From Tillus elongatus (lineage: Eukaryota; Arthropoda; Insecta; Coleoptera; Cleridae), in NCBI GenBank assembly GCA_964006375.1, contig OZ023265.1, positions 114,283,084-114,347,083 on the forward strand: 64,000 bases of DNA. The letters run 5' to 3'. Position 1 is the stretch's first letter. Every line of letters begins with the position of its first letter. Positions 21,385 to 32,694 of the stretch are shown one piece after another. The notes beneath the pieces are model-generated. The model was not told where the DNA came from. It searched no databases and saw only the letters and a list, made by a program, of their open reading frames with translations. Both the position numbers and the translations under genes were made by a program.

Positions 21385-22020
21385 TTAAAATTGTTCTTCA
21401 CCTACCATTTGACATTGACCGATACGAGTGTAAACACTTTGTACACTGTGCTCAAATATATTAGGATTAATTTGATCCACTTCGGCGCTAATTCTTTGCT
21501 GTAGCTCCTCTAAATTATTTGGTCTGCTTAAAAAAACTTTCGATTTAAAATAACTACACAGAAAAAAATCCAAGCGATTTAAGTCTGCGGAACGCAGTGG
21601 CCACACAATTGCTATTCAACGTACTATCCAGCTTTCAGAAAATGTAGTATTTAGATATTGACAGACGTCGACACGAAAGTCTTGCTGAAATCAAATATCT
21701 TGATAGGGCGCGTAATTATTTAGAAACATTACTGCCAAAGCTGGCATTAAATCCAACCACAGGAAATTTAGGTAACGTGCTGCCGTAAGATTTCCTTGAA
21801 AAAAGTAATGCCTTATGAAACGTCGTCCGATTATTCACATCCATATATTCACTTTGGCTTGACGCTGACTGTGTGAGTCTTGAGTCCAATGAGAATATTC
21901 TTGTGACTAATATCTTAAGTTGTGACGATTTACTGTCCCATTCAGGCAAAAAGTGGCTTCATCAGAAAAGAATATGTTATTATTAGAAAATTGTCATCTC
22001 TGTCATCATCTCGCAGCGTA
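21385..22020 (-). pseudogene. Transposase catalytic region (DDE/D), broken
   Basis: Minus strand reads FSDEATFCLNGTVNRHN (about 21925-21975), then in other frames WSQEYSHWTQDSHSQRQAKV, FFQGNLTAARYLN, FQQDF, and finally WPLRSADLNRLDFFLCSYFK followed by SKVFLSRPNNLEELQQRI and VYTRIGQCQMV. All three catalytic acidic positions (SDEA, FQQD, LDFF) are still legible, but split over frames with at least three frameshifts. The end GEEQF then stop matches the family C terminus. Confidence 0.85.
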
Positions 22021-22520
22021 ACATTAATTGTTCACAAAACTGCAAACGGCGGTCTGAATCATCATCAACTTGTGTATCAATTGCACTTTGTAAGGATGAT
22101 ACTTCTCTTCCTTGAATAATTTTACCACTAAATATGGTCCAAGTTGTTATTTAGGGCTAGTTGCCTTGTAGAATGGCAAGGATTTTCTTCAGATTCAAGC
22201 AATATATCTAATCTGACTTCTTCACTTACCCGACGTTGACCTTGTGGAGGCAAATTTTTTCGTCTCCTATTTTTGTGAATTTGACAACCAATTTACTTTC
22301 TTGCAATTGGCGGTTTATCAGGATGCCGTTGGTTAAATAACTCCCATGCTTCCTGATGAGTTATAAGCATCTCGCCATATCCAATCATCATTAATATCTC
22401 CATTCTTTCTATTTTGGTTGAACGTACCATTTTTGTTAAATTCGAATTACATTTAATTTCTTTTAGCATTTTTACACTTTCACCACTAAGGCTATTAGTC
22501 AATTCAAAGGACATATAATA
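22020..22520 (-). pseudogene. Transposase N-terminal half, inner copy
   Basis: Reads VRSTKIERMEILMMIGYGEM then LITHQEAWELFNQRHPDKPP and IARK. This is the helix-turn-helix start, followed downstream by decayed linker and KVQL-HKL-DDD-DRRLQFCEQL-like remnants. The STVSR helix of the second helix-turn-helix is interrupted by a frameshift. Confidence 0.8.
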
Positions 22521-22737
22521 ATTGAAATTAATTCACGATTTAACATTGTTGTTATTATTCTCTGAATTCCACATCCATACTGCAGTGAAAGTCCGATAAC
22601 TAAATACTGATAACAGCAAATAACCAATAAATTATCACAACGAGTATTGTTAAAATTTGATTTTGACTTTACTTTGTGTTCCACCTCTCAAATAGTTACA
22701 AGTCAAGTGCTCATTATTCTAAAGTAAACTCGTCCTG

Positions 22738-23320
22738 TATCACACACCAATAACTCAAAAAATAATAGGCCGATTTTGATCAAATTTGGTACCTATCTTT
22801 CTTTTGCAAGTTTGTTAGCCCGGAAAATCGGCCCAGAGTTTCCCGAAAAATGTTGTGTTTTCTTTCGGAAAATTGTTATATATCTGGAAAAAGCAAAGTA
22901 AGAGCAACCAAATTTGGCACACGTGTTTGAATAAAAAAGAGTGAACAATGTACGAAATATTATGTAACGTAAATGTCGCAAGAATAGTGTTCTGCAAACC
23001 CTTAAGTTTCAGCTTCAACCATGATTTTCCTTCATTTTACGAAAATATTTCCAGAAAACTCATTTCAAATAGACACGCTTTAGCAGTAGTTTTAGTTAAG
23101 TTTATGGTTCAACACGGTCTATAATTTTTAGCTAATTTTCGTAGAAAAAATTCGTTAACGAGGAGGCCGCGACTTTTGATTTTAAAAGAGTTCTTCAAAT
23201 TAGTGCAAACTAGCCCAACTAAAATCCACATCTGCGGTTAGTTTCGGTTTTTATCTGTTTACATATATACAGGCTGAGGCATTTCTATGGTAAAGCTCAA
23301 TATAATTGTTATTATAACCT
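22738..23320 (+). repeat. Rep-A copy 4, nested in the mariner-type element
   Basis: Begins at tatcacacaccaataactca (after ...actcgtcc) and ends at ctcaatataattgttattat. Both ends correspond to fixed points in other Rep-A copies. It lies exactly between the two copies of the 0.7-kb N-terminal segment. It lacks the (TA)n expansion. Confidence 0.8.
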
Positions 23321-23324
23321 AACA

Positions 23325-24045
23325 TTAATTGTTCACAAAACTGTAAACGGCGGTCTGAATCATCATCAACTTGTGTATCAATTGCACTTTGTAAGGATGA
23401 TACTTCTCTTCCTTGAATAATTTTACTACTAAATATGGTCCACGTTGTTATTTAGGGCTAGTTGCCTTGTAGAATGGCAAGGATTTTCTTCAGATTCAAG
23501 CAATATATCTAATGTGATTTCTCCAGTTACTCGACGTCGACCTTGTGGAGCCAAATTTTTTCGTCTCCAATTTTTGTGAATTTGACAACCAATTTACTTA
23601 CTGTATCTTGCAATTGGCGGTTTATCAGGATGCCGTTGGTTAAATAACTCGCATGCTTCCTGATGAGTTATAAGCATGTCGCCATATCCAATCATCGTTA
23701 ATATCTCCAATCTTTCTCTTTCGGTTGAACGTACCATTTTTGTTAAATTCGAATTAGAATTAATTGCTTTTAGCATTTTTACACTTTCAGCACTAAGGCT
23801 ATTAGTCAATTCAAACTGCAGATAATAATTGAAATTAATTCACGATTTAACATTGTTGTCTTTATTCTCTGAATTCCAAAACCATGCTACAATCATAGTC
23901 CGATAACTAAATACTGATAACAGGAAATAACCAATAAATGATCACAACGAGTATTGTTAAAATTTGATTTTGACTTTACTTTGTGTTCCACCTTTCAAAT
24001 AGTTACAAGTAAAGTGCTCATTATTATAAAGAAAACTCGTCCTAA
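23325..24045 (-). pseudogene. Transposase N-terminal half, outer (duplicated) copy
   Basis: Direct duplicate of 22020-22735: same text from taacattaattgttcacaaa to the agtgctcattatt block, with scattered substitutions. Minus strand reads VRSTERERLEILTMIGYGDM then LITHQEACELFNQRHPDKPP. This copy keeps more consensus residues (ACELF, GYGD) than the inner copy. The linker IWLHKVDVE and LALNNNVDHI-like parts are out of frame. Confidence 0.8.
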
Positions 24046-24064
24046 ATGAAATAGAAAGAAATAT

Positions 24065-24356
24065 GTATTAGTTCTCATTAAATTTACGTTCCCATTTCTT
24101 TGAGTAAATAATGCAATGTTTTTAAAAAAAAAATGCTTTAATCATCATTTAAGTAGTACGCAAGTCTATGCAAAAACAGCAAAAAAATTGTTGTAATGAA
24201 AAAACTTATGACGATGTCATCATTTATAAATAGGTGACGTCAGAAATATAATTTTTACGTCATAAGTTGGCAAATGAAAAGATAAAAGCGTTTTTCTGGA
24301 AAAAAAGTAAATAACGCATTCATGAATTATATTTCAAACTTTATAATCACACTGTA
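24065..24356 (-). repeat. Right terminal inverted repeat (about 290 bp)
   Basis: Reverse complement partner of 21071-21355; see that entry. It keeps a stretch with cgtcataagtt and gacgtc absent or reduced on the left side. Confidence 0.85.
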
Positions 24357-25249
24357 TATAATAAATGAGAAGCGTTTCATGGACATTTATTGTGAAGAAA
24401 ACAGATTGTAGGGAGCTAATTAAATTGGACAAACGGCTATTGCTTGCGCAAGAAGATCTAAGCAAACATGCATAATAAGATTAATCATCCTAGTACAAAA
24501 AACAGTCCAGACGTGCTTTTTTCTAACAATCGGCAATGAATTTTTAGGATCTTATTGCAATTGGATACATAAACAAAACATTGTTTTAATTATGTCCGCG
24601 GCGGATGCTCTTTATAAAATTCTCAGTAATATTTGCATAACTTGTCTCTGTGAATGACAATCAGAACCACTCTGAAGGGTCTAGTAGAAGTAGAAGTAAA
24701 AGTGAAAGTATTTCCTTCTCACTCTCATATCCAGTTGCAAAAGCACCAAAGCCCTACGTTGCAGGAAACTTTCCGAAAATATGCGAATGGCTATTCGTAG
24801 ACATTACACGAACCGGAAATAAATTTTTCAATTTAAATAAAGGTTTTGCAGATCGCATAAGTTCAAGACGATTTTTGAATTTCGATAAAACGCTTACAGA
24901 AGAATAGAAAATGTATTATGGAAAATATATTTTCCAGGTCGAGTGCGTGTTTTAGCGCGCTGGAGGTTCTCTCGCATTCACTAAAATATCAGGAAACATA
25001 TATAAAATATATCAATTTTACATACAGCGTCTACTTTCCTTTTCTTAGTTTCTTACATGAGGTGACATTCTGTGAAAACCTGCATTTTTGTTAGGTATAA
25101 CTGTTTAAAACAATATACCTAGTATCTCTGATTTTCAGTAATCCCCTATGTCTTAGACAATTTTGATTTTTAGAAAAAAAAATGTTGATGAAATCAGGAT
25201 AAAAAAACCGTGGTAATTGCAAGTCATTCTTTTACAGATTATTTATTAT
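24357..25249. other. Unassigned sequence with one unrecognised small reading frame
   Basis: A plus-strand frame 24650-24907 (85 codons) starts MNDNQNHSEGSSRSRSKSES and is Ser/Arg-rich at first, then loses bias. No family recognised, no neighbours supporting it. It may be chance or a relic. The rest is AT-rich and featureless. Confidence 0.3.
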
Positions 25250-25578
25250 TGAAAAAGTCTGGACGCAGAAAGTGCGATATGGTAGTGAATTATCATAAAA
25301 CTATTTTTAATAGCAAATATATGCTTTTTTAAAGAAATTAGGCATTAAATTGGTTACCTGTAGGAATAACGTATCTAAAAACCATGTGCCATGTTTCATC
25401 AAAATAACTGTATTGTTTGAAAATGTACAAAAATTTCCGAAAGTAAACTTAAAATGTTCCCGAAAAAACTGTTTTCTTGGCCAAAGAACCTTATGGGTTA
25501 ATAGCAAATTGAGCCATTCAAATTTGAAGCATTTAATGAAAACTCGCTACCATAACGCACTTGCTGCGTCCAGAATTT
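25250..25578 (+). mobile_element. MITE-Z, complete copy (about 325 bp, 40-bp terminal inverted repeats)
   Basis: Left terminus aagtctggacgcagaaagtg then cgatatggtagtgaattatc; right terminus reversed is aattctggacgcagcaagtg then cgttatggtagcgagttttc. The arms match over about 40 bp with few mismatches. The interior is AT-rich and noncoding (ggcattaaattggttacc, atgtttcatcaaaataactg). Short length, matching arms and no coding capacity fit a MITE. Partial copies: 6410, 18180, 20765, 33715, 35935, 51010, 52050-52200, 52627. TA lies near, but not clearly at, both ends, so the parent superfamily is unknown. Confidence 0.75.
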
Positions 25579-25584
25579 CTTTTC

Positions 25585-26367
25585 TTACAAACGTGCCTTA
25601 TATTTAGATGGAAAATGCAAAAATGTAATAACATAAGGCGTGTTCGATTAAAAAAAAATCATCAACGACTTATGGACCAGCCTGTGATTGCAGAAACATT
25701 TTTTTTTAAATGGAGGTTAACACACACCATAACTATTGTGTACATTTTTTTCGCATTTTTTATAATAACGGATATATTGAGCTTATTTGTTTTTTTACGA
25801 AAATTCGCGAAAAATTATATACCATTATACGATAAACTCTATAGCTAAATCTACTACCAAAGCCTCAGAGAAAGGGTTTACTTTAAATCGAATTTTCTGG
25901 AAATATTTTAGTAAAATGAAGGACAATGACGGTTGAAGCTAAGACTTCAGGGTTTGTAAAACTTTCTTTCATGTTCTTTACATAACCCGTATTAGTTTCA
26001 GGTTCTTTGTCTAAATGTTGGCAATTTTCACGCTTTAAATCACGACTTTGACATTTTGAGGAAAACCCCTTTTTTTTCTTTAAATGCTTATAACTTTATT
26101 TTCTTTTAACTTACACAGCGGTACGTTATTTACTTTAAATGCTATAAACCGGCGTACCAAATTTGGTTGCCATTACTTTGTTATTTCCGGAGATATAAAA
26201 ATTTTCCGAAAGAAAACACAATATTTTCCGTCGCGATCTCTACATAAGTGAATTTCTTTTGAAAAAATTCACTAAAAGTAGGACATAATAAAAGTGTTTC
26301 TTCCAAAACTAATTCGTTGTAAAGAAAAATCTGAAATTGTAGTAACATTATTTTTTGAGTTATGGGT

Positions 26368-26370
<3 letters not shown>
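25585..26370 (-). repeat. Rep-A copy 5 (reverse)
   Basis: Blocks in reverse order: gatggaaaatgcaaaaatgt, gacttatggaccagcctgtg, agtaaaatgaaggacaatga, ggttctttgtctaaatgttg, gatataaaaattttccgaaa, ending ttttttgagttatgggtgtg at the (TA)n. Confidence 0.75.

Positions 26371-26445
<75 letters not shown>
26371..26445. repeat. (TA)n flanked by a 130-bp direct duplication
   Basis: About 37 TA units. The sequence just left (26222-26351: gtcgcgatctctacat ... ctgaaattgtagtaacatta) recurs just right (26447-26575: gtcgcaatctctacat ... ctgaaatggtagtgacataa) in the same orientation. Confidence 0.95.
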
Positions 26446-26447
<2 letters not shown>

Positions 26448-26654
26448 TCGCAATCTCTACATTAGTGAATTTCTTTTAAAAAATTCACTAAAAGTTGGAC
26501 ACAATAAAAGTGTTTCTTCCAAAACTAATTCGTTATAAAGAAAAATCTGAAATGGTAGTGACATAATTTTTTTAATCTCCATTTTAAGGTTTTTCCTTGT
26601 ATATTTATAATTCTTTAATTCCTTTTTTAGTGAACGTTCTTAAAAAAAATCACT

Positions 26655-27482
<828 letters not shown>

Positions 27483-28011
27483 AAGAGACACACGCTCGCC
27501 CTCACACGGTCACACACACATGCGCACGCGCGCACAAATACAAAACATCCCCCCAAACACCCGCTATAAAAACTACAAGATAAGATTATAATAAACCACA
27601 AAATAGGAGAATGGTGCATAATCATCCACACACGTACCGTAGTCGAAAAACAACAACGACGTCAGTGACACATTATATCAGCCCTAAATTTAACTTAACC
27701 TAATTGTATTCAATCCTAATCCCAACTCAAATGTCAACCTCAATTTTAGTTTTGTGGCACAACAAAGAATATGTCCTACAGTTCATTCTTATTTGAATAA
27801 AAGATGTCAAATTTATCACCAATCTCATTGCAGACACGACACATAAGGAGCAAAAGTGAATACCTTAACAAATTTGTTCTAGGTGTAACACTGTAAAATG
27901 TTACAGATGACCTACTGTTTACCCTCGGCACAGCAAAATTTAAAATATAAAATAAAACTGTCGTAATTTTTGTGATTTGTCCAGCAGATATTTTTGTACG
28001 AATAATTATCT
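27483..28011. other. Unassigned; CA/CG-rich start
   Basis: 27483-27545 is an impure cacacg-rich stretch; the rest has no recognised content. Confidence 0.35.
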
Positions 28012-28325
28012 GAGCCTGGTATTTCAGGGGTAATAACGTGTTCCTTTGAACGGGTTCCTCTGAACTGAAGGGAACTAGGTTCGATTACCAGGGTTCCCCT
28101 TTCACTTTTTCAGTACATAGTGTACAATAAACGTCAATGTGGGTTGTGATATTGTATTTGAGCAAGTTGAATGTCTACACGTTCCGCCCTTCGGTTCCGT
28201 GTCCATGCGATGTTGGTCACGTTAAAGAGCACTACCGTCCTTACAGAGAAGCAGAGGTTCGGCAAAATTTCTGCTATATGACCTTGTTGATTGACCAAAG
28301 TCGCCGAAATAGACCGACGTTTAAG
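28012..28325 (+). repeat. SINE-I copy, diverged head
   Basis: gagcctggtatttcaggggt (A-box region, partly duplicated by an extra gttcctttgaacgg), aggttcgattaccagggttc (B-box region, 28077-28096), then body and the end cgaaatagaccgacg. Same family as 8602-8930. Confidence 0.8.
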
Positions 28326-28411
28326 ACAAAAAAAATCTCAGAAGAATCGATTATATCTTTGTAACACTTTGGGGGCAAACTTTATTTTCAAATGCAGTAA
28401 AGTTAGCAATA

Positions 28412-29640
28412 TACAGCGTGTGCAGAAACTCTCCTGCCAAGCTGAAACCTATACCTGATTTTAAGTCGATTTAAGTCAATTTACCAGCGTGTCTCAATCC
28501 TTGGAAAAAACACAAATGGACTATATGTCAATTAGTTTTCTTATAATTGACACTTGTTCGTCACAATATCAGAAGTCGCGCAAATGTAGTATAGAGCTGT
28601 TACTAAATTCCTTACTCAAGAAGGTCTTCTAGCTCAGAACATCAAACATCAGCTGGATGGGGTATACCTAGAAAATTTTCCGTCTAATTCTATAGTAAAA
28701 GATTGATCAAAACGGATTCGATTTGGGCTGGAATCCTTGAAATCTTAAGCAAAGGCGGGAACGACGGTGGAAGTGGTGACGGACAACAAGATTGTCCTTT
28801 CTGAGGATCTCGTATTATGGGATCGACGCTTTAAAGTGAAAGAATTATCAAAAATGTCGATGGTTTCAGATACAAGCGTTCTCCGAATCCTCCACGAACA
28901 TTTAGGCATTAAAGTTAGTGCAAAGTGGGTCCCCAAACATCTTTCAGCAGTTCAGCGCCAGCGTCTGTTGAATATGCCCGACCCTTTTTGGATCTTTGTG
29001 GAGCAAACCATGTAGACTATGGCTCTCTATTACTACTACCAAAATGAAGCCGACGGAATGGAGGCGTAAAGGAGAAGCACCGGCAAGAAAGTTCGAGGTC
29101 TATCAGTCGCCAAAAAGTGATGGCTAAGACTTGGGAGTATTATTTTATAGACTTTAAAGAACGCAACACCGCACTCAACGGGGCATATTATGTAACGCTT
29201 CTGCATAAATTAAGACAAAATATTCGGAAGAAAAGACGTAGGAAGGTGACCAGAGGCTTGCGCTTGCTCCATAATAATTCACCCGTGCACACTGCTGGAA
29301 TTGCAAAAGCTGCAATTCGTGACCGCGGTTTCGAACAAACTGATCACGCTCTGTATAATCCAGATATGGCAACCAGTGACTACCAAGTTTTTTGAGAATT
29401 TGAAAAAGGACCTTTGCAAGTGTCATTTCAGTGACGAGGGAGAGGCGAAAGGTGCATTTTGGGCACATTTTGAGGTCAAACCGAAAGAATATTTTTTTAG
29501 GAGTATCGCATTGTTGCCGAAACGATGTAATAAGTTCATTCTTATCAGTGGGGCTATACTGAAAAATAATGTTCTTGTGGGTCTATGCCGTTTTTTTTTT
29601 CATAGTCAGGCCGGGTAATTTTGGCGCTTACCTCGCACTT
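28412..29640 (+). mobile_element. Mariner element (plus strand), decayed
   Basis: Starts near tacagcgtgtgcagaaactc (28412); the 3' end is near ggccgggtaattttggcg (about 29610-29640), which is only loosely its inverted partner. About 1.2 kb, the usual size of a mariner. The coding part is 28741-29570. Confidence 0.65.
28741..29575 (+). pseudogene. Mariner transposase, broken
   Basis: Motif order: VLSEDLVLWDRRFKVKELSK, VLRILHEHLGIKVSAKWVPK, HLSAVQRQRLLNM, a stop, GEAPARKFEVYQSPKKVMAK, FKERNTALNGAYYVTLLHKL, LRLLHNNSPVHTAGIAKAAI, LYNPDMATSDYQVF, a stop, and NLKKDLCKCHFSDEGE. HNNSPVHTA is the family box HDNAPxHxA, so the second catalytic Asp is Asn here. The segment that should carry the first Asp is shortened and contains a stop. 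The third Asp (SDY) is present. Non-functional. Confidence 0.85.
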
Positions 29641-29989
29641 CCTAAGGGAGATAGAGTTTGTAGATGGCGCCTTCAAGACACTTTTCTTATGTATATATTA
29701 AAAATGGCGCTGTCTAAAAATTTAAACATCACAATGGATAAACTTTTTGTGACAAATCAGCTGGCCTAAATAAAATGTATCTATTGCAATTACAACCTCG
29801 TTTGGGTTTGCCTGAGAAGATTTGAATAATCTTTTTTTCGTCTTTGAGTTTTTCATATTTTTGGTATCAAAATTAAAAAGCCTTATAGTATGTTCGAATA
29901 ATAATATGCTCTTGCCTAAAATCGCTATGCTGCACTCTTCTTAATATGGAAAATAAAGCTTATATAAATACAGTATGGTACGCCTATAA
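29641..29989. other. Unassigned sequence
   Basis: No feature recognised. Confidence 0.3.
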
Positions 29990-30125
29990 AAACTCCAAAG
30001 AAAGTATTTTAAAAGTAGCTTAAATTAGAAAACAATGGTTCAAAGTGATAAAGCGGGATGAAAAGATAAACCCACGGTTATCCAAGAAAACTGCCTTATA
30101 TTGTTATGAAGACCATTTCGATGTA
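29990..30125 (+). pseudogene. THAP zinc-finger-like exon fragment with 5' splice donor
   Basis: A plus frame reads RKQWFKVIKRDEKINPRLSK then KTALYCYEDHFD, ending directly at gtaagtacc, a consensus donor. The Trp, the KR pair and the Cys-x-x-x-His-Phe end (CYEDHF) fit the second half of a THAP domain (consensus W ... R ... CxxHF). Upstream, in another frame, TPIKTPKKVF resembles the part after the first Cys pair. That Cys pair is not legible, so a frameshift or decay is present. It could be a piece of a THAP/P-element-type transposon or of a domesticated gene. I found no second exon downstream. Confidence 0.45.
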
Positions 30126-31300
30126 AGTACCTCCTCATTTCCACAATGAATATTAGTGATACAAGATTAAAATTCTTACCATACGTTATTATGTTCGGTT
30201 CTAATTTCCATGTGGTCGAGGTATGTTTATCTGTACATATTAAGTAATAACTTTACATATTCCTCTTAATATTAGCAACCAGCAAAAATCATGGTTATTA
30301 ATTAACGAAATTATTGGATTTGCTTCCATTAATTATCTTTAGTTAATATACACAACATTGTTCTATCCAATACATATGGTAGATTTGAGGTCATGTTGTT
30401 GACATCTCATGTTGACTTCATTCAAAGCAAAATATATTACAAATGAGATAAATAAATACACGATATGATTGGCTAAATATGTGTCCAACTAGGATTGACT
30501 TATTTACACATACGTTCCAGCTTTTGCTGGTTTTATTTCAGCACTTATGAAGTCTGCATTTTCACCAAAGAATGATGCCATCATAAATGAGTCAATTCTT
30601 AGCAAATTATCTGATTGCGGTTATTGAAAACCTTTGTCTGCTATTTTATTACTCACACTTTACACTATTCAACTAAAAGCAACACAATAAACGAATAAAA
30701 ATCAACACGACGTTGAGAAACAAGCGAATATACTTATCATACCATAAGGCAAATGTAAACACGATATTTATTTACTATCAGACTACGTCACTACCAATAT
30801 CAGACCGTTCGCGGTCACATGATAATAATAAGAAAATGTTTTATTTCAAAAGTCTTTTTAGTCCACTATATATGGTTCTGGGATTTTCATGCATGTAATA
30901 ATCTTCTATGTATGAAAAACTATTAGGTAAATGTTAAATTCATTGGTCAGGTCAGGTCAGGTCAGAATGCATCTATCCTTACATACATTGTCCCTGTATT
31001 AGAGAATACAGTACCAGGGTTGACAATGTACAAAATCGACGGTTCTACACAACATCTATTTATAATATTTTATGTTTATTAGAGCTGCCGTGACAACATA
31101 CTACCTGGTTACGCACAGAGATGGCGACTTTGTCGTACAGCTCACAATATTTTTTCTGAGGGTGGCTACCTTCGCCGAATTACTTTGGGTGTATTCTGTA
31201 TTAATATTGCGCATTGGTGAGCTGTAATGATAGTGGTCAAAATGCATGTAGACTTACTAAAATAAGAGGTGAAATATAGCTACAAATATGATATTTTATA
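30126..31300. other. Unassigned intergenic sequence with a hairpin
   Basis: 30945-30965 is a short ggtca-gtca tandem. An imperfect inverted repeat spans 30984-31030 (tacattgtccctgtatt versus aatacagtaccaggg-tgacaatgta reversed). Confidence 0.35.
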
Positions 31301-31492
31301 AACCACACACCTCTGTGGTGCAGTGGAACGAGTGTTTGGCTGCTACACGGAGTGTCCGGGTTCGATTCCCGGTGGTGGCAGTTTCTGTCACCGTGTGTTG
31401 GGTGTGTGTCTGTTGTCGTTTCTGTGTAACCTCCCCCGCACAAGCTACTAAGAGCTTCTGGACGGTAGAGTGTCACTTATGTGGTGATTTAT
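31301..31492 (+). repeat. SINE-II, tRNA-derived
   Basis: ctctgtggtgcagtgg (A-box region, 31311-31326) and ccgggttcgattcccggtgg (B-box/T-arm region, 31357-31376), followed by a GT-rich body and gtggtgatttattataaa. The T arm pairs perfectly (CCGGG/CCCGG), but the would-be acceptor strands do not pair well and there is a non-tRNA body, so a SINE is preferred over a tRNA gene. Possible short target duplication (tttataaa / attataaa). Confidence 0.65.
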
Positions 31493-32694
31493 TATAAATT
31501 TACGAGTTGTAACCACACACTTTACGATCTTGAGGCCGATGTCCCTGTCTTTGCCGAAGATTTTAGATTGGGGCGCCATTTAAATAAAATATCCTGCTAT
31601 GCGGAAGTAAATAAGCCAAAATCCCTTTATTTACATTACACCATTTACATAACAACAAAATTTTTTTAGAAATCTTGTTTTTCAACCCAACACCACTCTG
31701 GCTCATCAGAGAAGCCGAATATTTAACAAAACATAAATAACTGAGTTTTAAAATGTGGTATCAGAAATGCATAGAGAAACATAAAAAAACGGTTTTACAA
31801 GTCAGCTGCGGAAAAAAATGCTGGATAAAAAAGCTTAGAACTTAGCAAGTCTTAGATGACATCAGAGATACAAAAGTTAATTCGATAGTGTAACATGTGG
31901 AAAAAAAACGAAGGAACATACAATAAATATAACCTGTTAATAAAGCTTTACTATTTTGGTTTGACAAAATCCTATTCTGACATGTCACTTTAAATGTTTG
32001 TGATAATATTTTGGAATCTGTCTGTTAAAATCGCATTAAATAGACAAGCACAAGTCTGCAACTTATTTGTCACATAATGCAATTTTTAATTTACCTTAAT
32101 AAATATCACCATTACTATTATTACATTAAAAATATGATTAAGCAAAAACGCAGGAAAGCAAAAGAAGTATAGAAGTTACAGTTGGATCAAGCTTACCAAA
32201 AGGTAGAGGCCCGGATAGATTGCCATTTTTGTTTAGAACCGTGAATACACGAGACAGGGGCGTTATCAGATAATTTTACTCCTTAAACTAGTCAGTTCAG
32301 TACGAAATATACGTTTATCTCTGAAAATATTTACTACACTACTGACTTACCAGTAACGCGCCGAGTTTTTTCAGTACCTTTGACATTATACAACTTTACC
32401 GCCACACTGGTGGATCCTAGGCTCGTGGAATCCCGGTCCGCGATTCCTCGTGGCTAGACGACCCGTGTAACTGGCTATACGGAGTATGGAACGCCGGTCG
32501 ACGAGCCAGGCTAGCCATATTACAGGCTATGTATCTGGGTTTTTGAAGACTCCAAATATACTTAGGGCAAAAGTAAAGTCTAAACTAGAATGTCGATAAT
32601 TTAGATCTAGGAACGGAAAAGATTGCTGGAAGACCTATCTTAAAGATTTATATCACGGAGGAGATATGGATTGTGAAGAAGAGCAAACAGTATA
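31493..32694. other. Unassigned; includes a GC-rich block
   Basis: 32395-32530 is strikingly GC- and CpG-rich for the window (ctcgtggaatcccggtccgc; acgccggtcgacgagcc), with AT-rich sequence on both sides. No protein motif recognised. Confidence 0.35.

Larger units (their letters stand above)
21071..24356 (-). mobile_element. Mariner-type element with long terminal inverted repeats
   Basis: Left end tacagtgtgatgataaagtt (21071) and the reverse complement of the right end tacagtgtgattataaagtt (24356) match, and the similarity continues for about 285-295 bp on each side. Outside each end lies TA, as expected for this superfamily. Inside, on the minus strand, is a decayed transposase: two copies of the N-terminal half (23325-24040 and 22020-22735) and one C-terminal half (21385-22020). 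Between the N-terminal copies sits a Rep-A insertion (22738-23320). Without the insertion and duplication the element would be about 2.0 kb. Confidence 0.85.

Noticed and set aside
24650..24907. Ser/Arg-rich 85-codon frame as an RS-domain protein
   Set aside because: The bias is limited to about 20 codons and nothing around it supports a gene; kept only as a remark.
30945..30965. Telomere-like repeat (insect TTAGG)
   Set aside because: The tandem word is GGTCA, only four to five units.
31301..31375. Functional tRNA gene
   Set aside because: T arm is perfect but the acceptor stem does not pair and a SINE-like body follows.
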